Of a stretch of DNA of 64,000 bases, positions 13,201 to 25,100 are shown one piece after another. Position numbers and translations under genes: made by a program. Within the stretch, counting starts at the first letter, position 1. Every line of letters starts with the position of its first letter. The stretch lies in the NCBI GenBank assembly GCA_963693305.1, contig OY855912.1:31387277-31451276 (forward strand), written 5' to 3'. Under the pieces are notes generated by a model that did no database searches, was not told the origin of the DNA, and saw only the letters and a program-made list of their open reading frames with translations. This DNA comes from Meandrina meandrites (taxonomy: Eukaryota > Cnidaria > Anthozoa > Scleractinia > Meandrinidae).

Positions 13201-16200
13201 TTGGACTGGAACTAGCTTCCAATTGAGGCTAATGCCAGCAATCGTTTCAAGTGCAAGTGAGATGAAGCCCTTTTTAAAGAATCTGACCCACCCACTTTGC
13301 ATTGCGCGCCTGTTGTTGTTTACGAGCGCGGGGCCCCACAAAAACTATTGTTACACGATAACGCTTCTTTCAAAAACAGCGATCGTTCGAAAATAACAAA
13401 CTGAAGAGAAGCTATAAGAAGCGATAAGACTTGCTTCTAGCATTCACATCGCTATGCAAGCAAATTTCTCACCTTAGTCAATCCGCCATTTTTGGGGGCC
13501 CCAAAAAAGCCAGTCATAGCGACCGAGAAATAAAATCTATTTGCATCGCAATGTGAATGCTAGAAACAGGTCTTATCGCTTCTCTTCAGTTTGTTAAATT
13601 ATCGCTGTTTTTAAAAGAAGCGTCATAAAGTTAAAATAGTTTTTGTGGGCCTCCGGGCTCGTAAACAACAACAGGCGCGCAATGCGTGGGTGGGTGGGTG
13701 GGTCAGACTCTTTAATGGTATTCTCCCGCATTGGCCTCCATTGCAGGCTAGTTCCAGTCCAATACTAAGAATACGAATACGGTCTATTGAGAATGAAAAT
13801 AGGAATGGCTTAGCACTAAATGCTTTTGTTGAGCTGTACCATCAGCGAATTATGTTGGGTCACAAATATTCAAAGGCCTAACAAAACAGGAGAATGACAT
13901 GACTTACACCAGGTCACTTCCAAGCAGAATTTCGTGTTCTTTTATGTGAAAGGCCTTTTGAAATTCATAAAGATAAAACTTGCAACTGCGTCGTTGTCCA
14001 GCCATATTAATAAAATTGTACGTTAATTCTATCAGCGCAGTTTTCGTCAAATGATTTGCTGGAAAGCAGATTGAAGATTTCACGTGCGCATCAATGACGT
14101 AGATCTTTAAAGTGCCCACAACGTCAATTTTTTTTATTTCTCAGCTGATTCTACATTTCACCCAATGAACTTCTGCGAAAAAATTTTTCGATTTGGATAA
14201 AACGCAATTTTTTTATGAATTTTTAAAGACGTTTAAATTTGCCGCCATTTTGGTCCCCCATTCGCACCAGTCTTTATCAGTTTGAAGTAAGTTGTGACGT
14301 AGGTTCAGGAACACGTGGTTTGAATCGTGACTAATCTGACTTGTAAGCAAGTGGGAATTTTGCTTCAGAGTCTACATTTAGTTCAAAATGCCGGAAAAGT
14401 GCGTTACCGCTCTTTGTTACAGCGTTAATGATCCAGTAAACAACATCAGTCTTAATGCAAATTCCTGAATGTATGTCATTTCTGAGCCGCTATTCTTGTG
14501 ATCAGCGGTAGGAGTCGACCGCAAGAAAATAGAATTTTTGAAGTTTTTAAAAAGATCACAAAAAATTGCGTTTTATCCAAATCGAAAATTTTTTCGTAGA
14601 AGTTCATTGGGTGAAATGTAGAATCAGCTGAGAAATAATTTTTTTTTGACATTATGGGCACTTTATGGAGAGCAACTAACGTAAAAATATAACTTGAATC
14701 TACTTGGCAAGAGCTGTTAAACCAATATCTTCCTCGTGTCAACAAATAACGTTCAAGGAACTTGTGGCTTGTCAAAATTGCGAGGCTTGATGCTTGAAAA
14801 ATTTCCTGGTGTAACTAGAGCGCCTAAATGTCTCATGCTATTTTATTCTCTTCATACAGGTTTTGCCAGGAAACATTCAAGTAAGTAACATTCAGTTACT
14901 CTTATTTTCAAAACATTTTTACTGAAGAAAAATAAATAAAAACGTTTTGATTTTTCGTAATTTAAAACACACCTTGTAATTAATAGGCTATTTCACCAAC
15001 TATGGTACCTGAAAACTCCTTTTTAGTATCATTTTCAGTATGATAAAATAAATTGATTACATATTAACTTTATGATCAGGGAAATAACTTTGAAACTCTT
15101 ATCTTCCTAATACGTAAAAAATTGGAACTGCATTTAACTCGCCCCAAATCTTTCATTAACTGTCCAGTTTGTTTTTTCTTCCTTTATCTCCTTTATCTTT
15201 CTACTCCAGTAAATTAAATTTTTGACATTTCCCCGAAATTAAAATATAATAAGATCCAGTGATCTTCTTTTACGCCGGGTGCGGTTTCGTCGCATGGTCA
15301 GAACATTTTCGAAGAGAAAAGTTTATTCATCTCTGTTTTGTTTCTCATTACTTGGTCTCCATGAAGAAAAGGGACATGTAACACACAAAGAAACCAAAAA
15401 ACAGGGAGGTAAGTCCTCTCGTAAGTACAGAACTTACAGTGGAAGAAAGCGTCTTCTCGCCATATGTTCATCCCATGCAGACTCGAAGTTTTTGAACAAC
15501 TGAAAACTTGGAACTACGGTAGCATGCGTAAAAAATGGATTCTAATTGCCTATCGGGGGCGCACTAACATTCAGGCTCTACTTTAAGTTTCTTGGGATGA
15601 ACAGTAATCTTTCCGTTCGTGCATGCGCACGTGTGTCATGTCCATGCGTTGAAAACGCCAGGAATTGTACAGCATAAGGTCATTACAAACACGACACCGG
15701 CTCGTTAATCCAGTTGAGCCTTGACTCCTGCACCTTAATGCAAGCAGACGTAAATGAATGAGATGCATTGTGCAAGGAACTTTTTATTCTGCCATCGCAA
15801 TGTTATTTTGCCATCAGTCTTGCAGTTCATGCAGTAGCAACGTCATCTGTGCACTGCATGTGGTGTAAGCATCAGAGAAATTTACATTAAACACTCAGTG
15901 TCATATCTCATCTTTACCACTTCACAAAACTTTTTTTTAGCGTGTTTGTGATGACTAGTGCTTGCCAATCCCTGGTAAACAATCACCGTAGTCTTTCTTT
16001 CAACTCAGTAATAGCTCGTTCTTTTCTTGTGGTTGACCAATATAAACAGGGCACCACCGCCATGGAAATATCATACGAGGTATGTCAAGGACAGAGCACT
16101 CAAGCAAAAAATCTGACGAATTCCAACAAGGTTAAAAATTAGTTTTGCTTATTGCATGCCTGAATACAATTGCAGTACTCCACATTCCAGAGGTCAGTTT

Positions 16201-18959
16201 TATTTAAGATAATTCTCATCATTATCGCCAGAAGCGTTTGCTTCGTATCGGCTTCACTGTGTTCTGTGAAATGGATCTCAAGTAACACACCCTAAAGGTT
16301 TTCTGTGTCCATTATTGGGATTATGAAAATGGAAAGCGATAAATTATATTTGTCAACAACTGGATAAGATAAATATACTAGTTCAGATGTTCCCCTCTCG
16401 CTGACTTCAGTATGTTAAGTCCCACAGAAAAAAAACTTCCTCTATGGCAATTCCCTTGTTGCTAACTATTAACTTGCCCTAACAACTGTCCTAATGATGT
16501 AGTGTGAGTTGGAGAAGACGTTTTCATTTCATTGTTGTCCTTATTACATGACTAGTTTGTAGGTTTTGCAAACACGAAGGAGCTAGCAAATATCGTTTTA
16601 AATGTCAGCAAAAAAAATAATGTAGAATTTTGAGGTTAACCTGAACTAATGTAAGATTACTGAGAATAAGGTTTAATGATACGTACATGGTCAAGTATTT
16701 CTACCAGTCTATAAAACAGATACAATAGGGACATCTTTTCTCATCATATTTTTGTTCTCTTTTAGTTCCGGGACTAATGGACGCTGGAGGAATGGGAGGA
16801 ATGGGAGGTGAGCAATTCATTATCATCATCCGATCAATAAAAAGCAATAAGACTCCGAAAGTTGACATGCAAGTCATGATCAGCCAATCGCCACGTCGTA
16901 TTAGCGTGGTCGGTATACATCTTAATCTCACACAATGAAACCAGTTCATATTTCATGCGCGTATCCTTACTGTCATGAGAGACAACTTCTTGGAAGAAGC
17001 CAGTTACACAGACAAATACAATTATCGATACTGTACCCTACTTGAATCAGGTTTGCCTCAATCAGTCTCGTATGAGTCAGGTTACTGTAAGCACTGATTT
17101 CTCTGAGAAGTAAAAAAAGAGCACTCCAGTGCTGCCCTACCAGCAGCTCCATTCCTAGATCCAGCTTCAGAAGTCATCAGGAGGAACTATGGCAGTCAGT
17201 TTCGACCCCTACTCCTCAACTGTCTTCTGCCATGGCGGGGGCACGTCCCTTGGGAGACTTCAAACAACTGTGTCAGATAATGCTCAGATATGTTAAAAGT
17301 TCTTATTCTTCAGACTAGTAAGCCCAATTTGAGTCAATCATTAGCTACATGAAACGCTAAGCACGTTCTGCACAATGCCGATTTTTTCCCACAAGATGTA
17401 TGTTAATGTTCTTCAATATTTATTCACTCTCCATAAGGAATGAACCCAATGGGAGGCGGCATGGGTGGAAACGGTGACCTCAGCATGGGCTTTGGCGCTG
17501 GAGCTACCTCAATTGGTGAGGGTGGTGGAGCCACCATGGAAGGTATGCCATCACTCATGGGTGGACCTATGCAGATGCCAGGCGGTATGGCTGGACCTGT
17601 GGCTGGAATGCAAGGCATGGAGGGAGGTCAAATGCAGATGCCCATGGGAGCAGCTGGAGGCCCCTCTGAGGGCGCAGTGATGTCTAAGCAATTTATCGAA
17701 GGAGGAGAAGGAGGTTTGTTTTCCTTTAGGTTTTGGTTGTGAACGACGGGCGAGGAACAAACATAATTTATACCATGCAATGTCTCGGCTTTAGGCAGGT
17801 AGTCGTTGCTGATAATCATTTTGGCCATTGCAAAATATTCTGGAACACGTTATAAATCCAAGTTGCCAATAACGAAGTTTTTACCTTCAATGAAAGTACT
17901 CTTTTTTATTTGAGTGGAAAAGCTTGCCTTGTGTAGTAGTTTCATCGCACAGAAAGGGAACTTCTACAATGCAGTTGAATTGTGTTGGGCCAAAGCCACA
18001 ACACAACACGACTAAGCCTCACTAATAACGGTTTCAGGCTAGGTTAGCTCACACTTAAGACGAGAATAGCAATCAAGTCACACGCACACGAGACAGCTCT
18101 TTTCATAACGGACCATTTTATTGCTTTAGCTCCGTATTCTTGTAGCTCTGGGAAGAAGCCCGCGTTTCTGCTTTTTTCTAATCAACGGTTGTTTTACTTC
18201 CTCCTTTTAGGTATGGGAGGTGGCATGCACGCGATGCCAAACATGGCCGGAATGGGTGGAATGGGAGGTATGGGCGGAATGGGGGGTGGAATGGGTGGCA
18301 TGCCCTCCATGGGAGGAATGGGTGGCATGGCCGGAATGGGAGGCCTTGGAGGCATGGGCGGTGGAATCGCTGGAATGAACATGGAAGGAGGTGAGACCAT
18401 GAACGTGTTGTACCTTGACCTAGAGACCTACAGACCATGTTGTGAATAACTAGAGTTTTTTACTGAAATTTCATCTATTTGGCGGCTAACGACCTCACTG
18501 AGACCCTCCTAATTGCTGTAGGATTGCGTTTGACGAAAATTTGCAACTTGTTTCAACTCCTTGCAGCCAGGTTCGAATTGGCCTTCCAAATAATAGGCAA
18601 CTATGTACGGGTATAACTGGAGAAACTAGGAACCTTCTGCAGTCACTTACTTGAAGGTCCATTCCATCAAGCAAGAGGATACAATCTGCTTCATCGATCT
18701 TTTTTATTATCTATCTCTTTAATTAGGAATGCCTAACATGGGAGGAATGGAGAATGCTGGTGGTGCAGGAGCCATGTTCACTGGAGCTCAGGAAATGGGA
18801 GGCCAGATGGGTGGTCCTATGCAAAATCCTCTACAAGGAGCCATTGGTGGAGGCATGCCAGGGGCGACGCAGAAACGCACGAAGATGGGAAAAGTACACA
18901 AGCTATTGAGTAAAGTTAGCAAGAGAAAGGAAATCAAGAAACATCACCACAAGCACTAA
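10263..18959 (+). CDS. Orphan secreted modular protein: TP-rich, KPP, Gly-Met-rich, basic His tail
   Basis: Not recognised. Proposed exons are 10263-10317, 12124-12582, 14860-14880, 15367-15408, 16766-16807, 17438-17713, 18211-18390 and 18727-18959: 435 residues plus stop. All seven introns are phase 1, so every internal exon is a multiple of three. Exon 1 is a signal peptide (MNYWNYICAVLLLTLACG). Exon 2 (153 residues) has tandem TPETP/TPxTP units, then a PKPPKPPKPPKAP run and a dibasic RKR. Exons 3-5 are microexons of 7 or 14 codons. Exons 6-8 are Gly-Met-rich (GGMGGMGGM), and exon 8 ends in a basic tail (KRTKMGKVHKLL... to KKHHHKH). No cysteine is seen after the signal peptide, so disulfide cross-linking is unlikely. 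The composition suggests an extracellular structural or matrix protein (inference). Reading through the exon 2 donor would instead stop at 12599. The exon 6 donor (GTTTGT) is weak. Confidence 0.72.
12142..12360 (+). repeat. Degenerate ACACCGGAGACC tandem repeat coding TPETP units
   Basis: Exon 2 of the orphan secreted gene is made largely of 9- to 18-base units (ACACCGGAAACCCC-like), translating as (D/E)TPxTP. The repeats are imperfect at the DNA level but regular in protein, which suggests selection on the peptide. Threonines next to proline are possible O-glycosylation sites. Confidence 0.85.
13274..13715. mobile_element. Foldback MITE, copy 1, flanked by TTAA
   Basis: A near-perfect long inverted repeat of about 180 bases per arm encloses a short spacer. 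The ends read TTAAAGAATCTGACCCACCC and GGGTGGGTCAGACTCTTTAA. TTAA at both edges is the target duplication of piggyBac-type elements. The spacer holds GGGGGCCCCAAAAAAGCC. No coding capacity is seen. It lies in intron 2 of the orphan secreted gene. A second copy is at 26353-26799. Confidence 0.8.
14105..14666. mobile_element. Second foldback element, different family
   Basis: Arms of about 130 bases are inverted copies, for example CAGCTGATTCTACATTTCAC at 14142 and its complement near 14615. The outer ends are TTTAAAGTGCCCA and TGGGCACTTTA. The spacer of about 280 bases is non-coding. It lies just upstream of the 21-base exon 14860-14880 of the orphan secreted gene. Confidence 0.72.
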
Positions 18960-18982
18960 ATATCTATTGATCCCCACCATTC

Positions 18983-19003
18983 TCCCCCCCCCCCCCCCCC
19001 CCA
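18983..19003. repeat. Poly-C run
   Basis: About twenty consecutive C follow the stop codon of the orphan secreted gene by some 25 bases, inside its likely 3' untranslated region. Such runs are error-prone in sequencing. Confidence 0.9.
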
Positions 19004-19422
19004 CAATATTGGCGTATTGGCCTGTATGATTTTTAACATGGATATCTTGATGGATATAGCCTTAATTATTTGAGGTCTTGAGGCACAGTTGGTCCTTAAA
19101 GGATTGGATCGCCATAGCATGATGATTCAAGTCATTGTCAAAGATTAATAACATGATATTTTCAAAAACAGTTCCTTTCAATTTTACCCCGAGGCTTTAG
19201 ACTGTAGTCCTTGAACATCACCGTTCAGTAAACACAAAATGTTTTATAATCTACAGAACACTAGAGATAGTCGAAGCTGCTCTACGTGAGCATTTTATTA
19301 ACATGAATTGCCTCAGGGCATAAAATACTAGACAACTAATTTTTGTTGAAATTGTATTGAAAAGAAAAAGTTACATTAAAACTGTGATATCAGTTTCTTT
19401 AACTGAGTCTTAGTGGGTCATC

Positions 19423-19697
19423 AGGGTTAAGTCTATATATGAGCCTAGTGGCCCATCAGGCCGGAGCTTATCCCGGTTTCCGTAGCATGAAGCGACTAGG
19501 ATGGGATGCTAGTCCATCGCAGGGTTACCCCCAGCAGTAAATTCGCCGGTACCCATATATACACCTGGGTGGAGAGAGGCACTACGAGAGTAAAGTGTCT
19601 TTCCCAAGAACACAACGCAGTGCCCCGGCCAGGGCTCGAGCAGGGACCGCCCGATCCGGAGTCCAGCGCACTAACCATTAGGCCACCGCGCCTCCCA
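19423..19697 (-). mobile_element. tRNA-derived SINE, copy A (nearly full length)
   Basis: On the minus strand from 19697 the head reads GGCGCGGTGGCCTAATGGTTAG (box A) and then TGCTCGAGCCCTGG (box B). These are followed by a conserved middle (TTCTTGGGAAAGACACTTTA and CACCCAGGTGTATATATGGG) and a tail (ATCCCATCCTAG...GGCCTGATGGGCCACTAGG). The same body recurs at 29325, 37985 and 63870. Confidence 0.8.
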
Positions 19698-20452
19698 GTG
19701 GGTCATCAGCACGACACTAAACTCCGGGATCCGTCATTACGTTCGATATAAGAAAATGCAAGTCCCTGTACTAAGGACCATTTTTCGGTTTTGGACTACC
19801 ATGTAGCCCCTGCCTTGCTTTTGCAGGGACAAACTCGTTTTCGATCGTGTCTCGTTTTCGCGTATGTAGGAACCAATCTCGTTTTCGTGAGATATATGCA
19901 AGATGTCTACAGAACAGAAAAAGAAAAATGGCGGAAACTGCTAGGATTGTCAGATGGACTTCGAGTCTCAACAATTGATGAAACTTTAGTTTTGCATAGA
20001 AAAATTAAAAGATCCCAGATCTCGTGCTTTTTTAATCCAAAAGCTGATAAAATGCGTGCCAGGGACATGCTTCAACAGGAAAATCGACATTCCAAACGGC
20101 CAGCTGACTGGTAGCGATACAGATCAAATCAAGGGTGCCCGCGGTATCGATAGATATATAATATAATCTAAAATTATCCTTTTAATTCACACATTTTCAC
20201 GTTCTGTTTTTACTATTTGCCTTAATTAGCATTTCCATCTACTTATTATTCAACTTTCTATGCTTTGTAAATCATTCAACTGAAGATGACAGAAACTCTG
20301 TCGAAACATGTTTTATAAACTTAAAAATTGGTCGTTTTCCTTAAAAACCATGTACATTCCATTGACACACCAGAACACACCAACGAAATACATTTTCCCA
20401 ATTGCCTGCTGTTGTTGAATTTCCAATTTCGTTACATCCTTCCTTTATTTAG

Positions 20453-21482
20453 ATACCGAATATACTCGAATAAGCGCCGCGGCGCTTATTAATTTTTTCG
20501 CCCCTCAAATGCGGCCCTTGTTCGAGGGTGGCGCTTATTTAAAAATTGGAAGCGATAAGGAAATCTTTTCTTTTAATTTGGCGGTATATTTTCTATCCGT
20601 ACAAATTTTTTACAGCAACTGCTAACTAACAGAAGCGTCTTTTGTTTCTCTATGCGTCTCTTCCAGCACTTTCTGGATAGAACATTTTTAAATGGGCGAG
20701 GGTTGAAATAATATATAAATTGAGCCAAGCCTAAAAGCGGAGCTCCACATATACATGTTTTGCTGTTTCTTAATAACTCGTTAAAATACTCTCATTGAAG
20801 TTATTATGCAACTACTCAAGAAAGATTCCATAGCTGAAATAAATCATCAACTCCAATGACACAAGCTCCGACAACATCCTGGGCTAAATTTAAGACTTAA
20901 ATCCGCGATCCAATGGAAAAAATCCCATTACCTGGTCAGCGGTCAACTTCCAACACTCACGTGACCTCGATGAGGCCTACACCTGAGCCTACGATATGGT
21001 CATGTGTTACTGGTCAGCGGATACCTTGGTTTGACAGCTGTTAATTGGCCTACCATGAATGTCCAATGTCAAAGATGAAACCAAGGCAACCTTGGTCGAC
21101 CTATTTCTGGAGTATGGCCGCCATGTTGCGCGACATCGTCGTACGTACGTTTACATACGTATACAGAGCGCACGCGCCCGCGAACCATGCCACCAGCCAC
21201 GATGACCATGACAAACCAAATGCATGCTTTTCCGACTTCCTTGCATGCATTATGGCTATGGGGCTCTGCCCTCCGGCCCTTTGCGCCGCCAAGGAGCTCC
21301 GCTATGATCACTTTGAATTGAAAAATATCGCTTTTGATGAAAAGAAATTTCCAATGCTGATTTAGAGTTGCTTTGTAGTGGGTTTTAAGTGTATACCGAG
21401 TTCCTCGAATAAGCGCCGCATCGGGACTGTACCCCTTATCAACTTTTTTGTCCCAAATGCGCCGCTTCGAGTAAATACGGTA
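20453..21482. mobile_element. TIR element with ATACCG...CTCGAATAAGCGCCGC ends
   Basis: The left end reads ATACCGAATATACTCGAATAAG. The right end is its approximate complement (CTTCGAGTAAATACGGTA), with another CTCGAATAAGCGCCGC copy at about 21403. The interior of about 1 kb holds only short frames, the longest (21045-21365) without transposase features. Probably a non-autonomous DNA transposon. Confidence 0.55.
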
Positions 21483-22187
21483 CGAATGTTGCTTGATTGC
21501 TTTAGTAGAAGTACGCCAACTCAGGACAACGTAGGGTAACAGTCAAAAGAAAAGGGAGGTACACGCAGTGGTGAAAGGATCAGCCAAAGAGCAACAGGCA
21601 ATGACAAACAAGACCACAAATAAAGAGCAGAGAAAGAAAGATGACGTGAGAAGGAGGAGGAGGGAGCGCCAATTAGTAGAACACATCAAATATGTATTAA
21701 AATATCTCTTTATTGGTAACAAAAGCAACGATGTAAAATCGCGTCAAAAGTCTGCTAAAAAAACTGTGTGGTTCTACACTACTACACTGATTCCATTCTT
21801 TTCTTTTATTTAGTTTTGGCTACTCAGCACAATTCTCTCTCGCTTGAAAAAAAATATAATTTTCTTATAAAATCACTTTTGAATACGTAAAAAAATGATT
21901 ATCTATATTATCTTTCAAGCAAAATTGGAGAATCAATTTGAATAGAGGTCATATAAATAATGTCGTAAATAAAACTGTGAATATATGTTTTTAGCAAACA
22001 AGTAACAACAAACGTCCATTCAATCCAATTGCAAAAGTCTTCATTACAGATATCAGTACAAGTGAAAATCGTAAAAAGACCATAAAAAGACTATTTGATA
22101 CAAGCAAAAAGATAATAATGTCCGATAGGAAGTTTACACAAAATAAATTTCTGAATATCACAAAAGCACTCACAAAACCTACTAGTA

Positions 22188-25100
22188 TTATGAACACGCC
22201 ACACAACAGGGTTTACTGAATGGTCCAGGCACTCCATCGTGGCCTACTGCTCGCACAATAAAAAAGTACACAACCTTTTTCTGTATTAAATGGCGTATCG
22301 TACATGCCATAGGAAGTGGCATCGATTTCATTTGCCCGATTTTAATCCACTGGCCACCATTGTTCTGCCAACTTCTGCCATCCTTATTTACCAAATAAAC
22401 AAACACTTCAAAGAAGCTTGTCGCGGTAACATTGTTTTCAGGAGGAAGGTCCCACATAATCACGGTATTCCCATTCACAACACGAAGAGCAAGGCGAGGT
22501 ACTGGCAAAGTAGCTGTATTCAAGGGTTGTTGCGATGGCTCGCTGTTTGCTACAGTGTTCTTTTTATCCCATTCTACATTCTTGTTAGAATCAACCAGGA
22601 TACGACTAACATTGCTCCCATCCACATTTCTCTTTACCAAGGAACAGGGTATGTTCTGCTCTAAACCCTTTTCTAACTTCAATGAAGGAGGTTTCACTCT
22701 TTCAATTTCACCTACAGTTGGTGCTTCCAGGAAAGTGCCGTTTAGACACACAAAATCTTGTTTAGGAATTGCTTCAGGATTTAGCTCACACTTTTCATGT
22801 TGTTCTTTTTTGCCCGTTTTATTGTCCATTTGAACTATCCCACCCATGCAAGAACCACTGCTTGGTTCTGACTTCAAATGGGTACTTGGGACAGCAGGCA
22901 CAGGGGCTGGTGGATCTCCGTGACTATTACTGGTTTCTGTTGCCAGTTGTTCCTCAACGAGGTGATAACTGGTCATTCCTTGAGGTTTGGTGCTACATGA
23001 AGCCTGTTTGGTGGAATCATCCACAGCTCTGACAGCGGTACTGGCTAAACTCGCCTGTATATCTTCCTCTAGTTGCATTTCCTCTGTGGCATCCTCAGAC
23101 GACAATGGAACATGTTCTTGGTTGCTGACTACATCCTCTTGTTCCCTTCTTACAGTGCCATTTCCATCTTCCTGTTGATTGCAGTCAGCATCAGCAGAAG
23201 GCCCTTTACTACACAGACTACCACTTTCCTGCTGGCCATCTTCCAAAGTCTGCTCCCCTTTATCTTTACTCTGTGAAAGTTCAGGATCGTTCTCTATATT
23301 GTGGTCAGCAATGTCTACACTCTGTATTGAAACATCCATTCTAGAGTTACTTGTATCTATGTCATCAACATCCCCTGTAGTGTGAACATCTGAGCTGGAG
23401 CGAACACGCCTTGCTGCTGCCATTCGTGGTATAACAGGAGACATGAGATCTATATAAACGTCATCATTATCTGTAACTTGTTTGTCTTCACCTGGAGATT
23501 TATTGTTAAGGCCTGGTGAACAAGTTGCAAGAGTATCAGCCCCATCTCTGTCTTTGTTTTCCTGTCCATCACCAACAGCACTGTCTTGCTTCTCTCCTTC
23601 GGTAATTGGAAAATGTTCAATTTCATTCTCAGTTGCGATTTTATTTTGGTCAAGTACGGAAGAGGCCGTTTCATCTACTTGTTGCCTCTTGTCAAGATCA
23701 GTATTTAATATCTTTTCACTTGCAGGAGAAATTGAAGTATCTTCAGTGGGGTTGTTCAGATTAATTTCACCATTTGTTGCTAATTCTTGCTCTGACTGCC
23801 ATGATTCCGTTGGGTTAACCACCTGAGAAGTACCGTCTGTTGATTCAGCAAGGGCGCTTGATGATGAATGCCCTTCATCAGAAACATGTTCAGTCCTGGC
23901 AATTTTATTCTGCAAAGCTAATAGTCTCTTTACCGTATCCTCTAGTGCACCGCTGGGAGTTTTGGGTGGTACCTTATACGGATCCTTATCAGTTGAGAAA
24001 CGACGAGACGTCTGCTGTTTAGAGCTGTTCAGATCTGTGCGCTCAGAACTGCTCAAACGGCTGGAACCATTTTCATTTCCTGAAGCTACATCCATGGGTA
24101 CACATGGGTTTGTTTCTTGACTGAAACGCACGGAGCATTTTTCTGTAGCCACACTAACGTTGCCATTAGAATGTGGCATTTCCGTGATGGTTTGACTGGC
24201 ACTCACTTGGCTGGTATCATCAAGCTGAAATTGATTTGCAGGTGTATGGCAGTGCACTGGACGTTGTGCTGATATGGAAGACACAGGAATTGAACCAGGA
24301 CGTTGCTCATTCGAAGGAGGGTTTGTGGATGCTTGTAACTGATCTAATTGATTATCTAAAGGTCGTGGAGATTGTGACGAGGATCGCTGATTTTCCTTAC
24401 CAACGGATGTGCACTCATTGAGGCTTTTTTGTAACTCATTGTAAACAAGTTGAACTTCACTGTACAGGCTTTGAGCTTCAACATGGGATCGAGCTCTTCG
24501 CTCTAGTGCATTTTCAAGCAGTCTAGTTCCAAGGTCATTATTGCTGTTTGATGTCCGAGTGGAGGATAAATTCTGGCCAGACTGCTGCCTTATCATGCTA
24601 CTCACATTATTCTGTTGCACTGATGCAGGTTTCGGTTGAGCATGCAGCTGTGCTTGTGATGCATCCGGCTGTAATACATGATGTTGTAAAGGAAGTCTTT
24701 CTTTATACTGCTGGGTAACTACTTGATGATTATGGGCAATCCTACTTGGAGGAAATGTTCCTAATTGTTGCGAGTCTCTAACTGAAGCAGGGTTTGGTTG
24801 AGCATGTAGCTGTGTGGCTTGTGATGCCTGACACTGCAACACTTGATGTTGTAAAGGTGGCCTTCCTGTATTGTGTGGGGTAGCCACTTGACTATAGGCC
24901 ATATTGCTCGAAAGAGATGTTCCAAATGGTTGTTGTGAGTTTCTGAAAGACGCGAGGTTTGTTTGAGCATGCAGCTGTGCAGCTTGGGATACCTGAGACT
25001 GTGACACTTGATGTTGTAGAGGTATTCCTCTTGTATGCTGTGGGGTAGCTGCTTGACTATAGGCCATACTACTTGAAAGAGATGTTCCCAAAAGTTGCTG

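Larger units (their letters stand above)
18960..22187. other. Region between the orphan secreted gene and ATF7IP-like gene B
   Basis: It contains the likely 3' untranslated region of the orphan gene, SINE copy A and a TIR element (both listed separately). The last ~380 bases are probably the 3' untranslated region of gene B: TTTATT at about 21795 is AATAAA on the minus strand. The frame at 19791-20114 has no recognisable content. Confidence 0.4.

Noticed and set aside
15279..15503. 74-codon frame as an independent small gene
   Set aside because: Only 15367-15408 joins in phase with both neighbours. The rest is intron.
18178..18438. Minus-strand Pro-rich frames opposite the Gly-Met exon
   Set aside because: Shadow of GGM repeats, bounded by the plus-strand splice sites.
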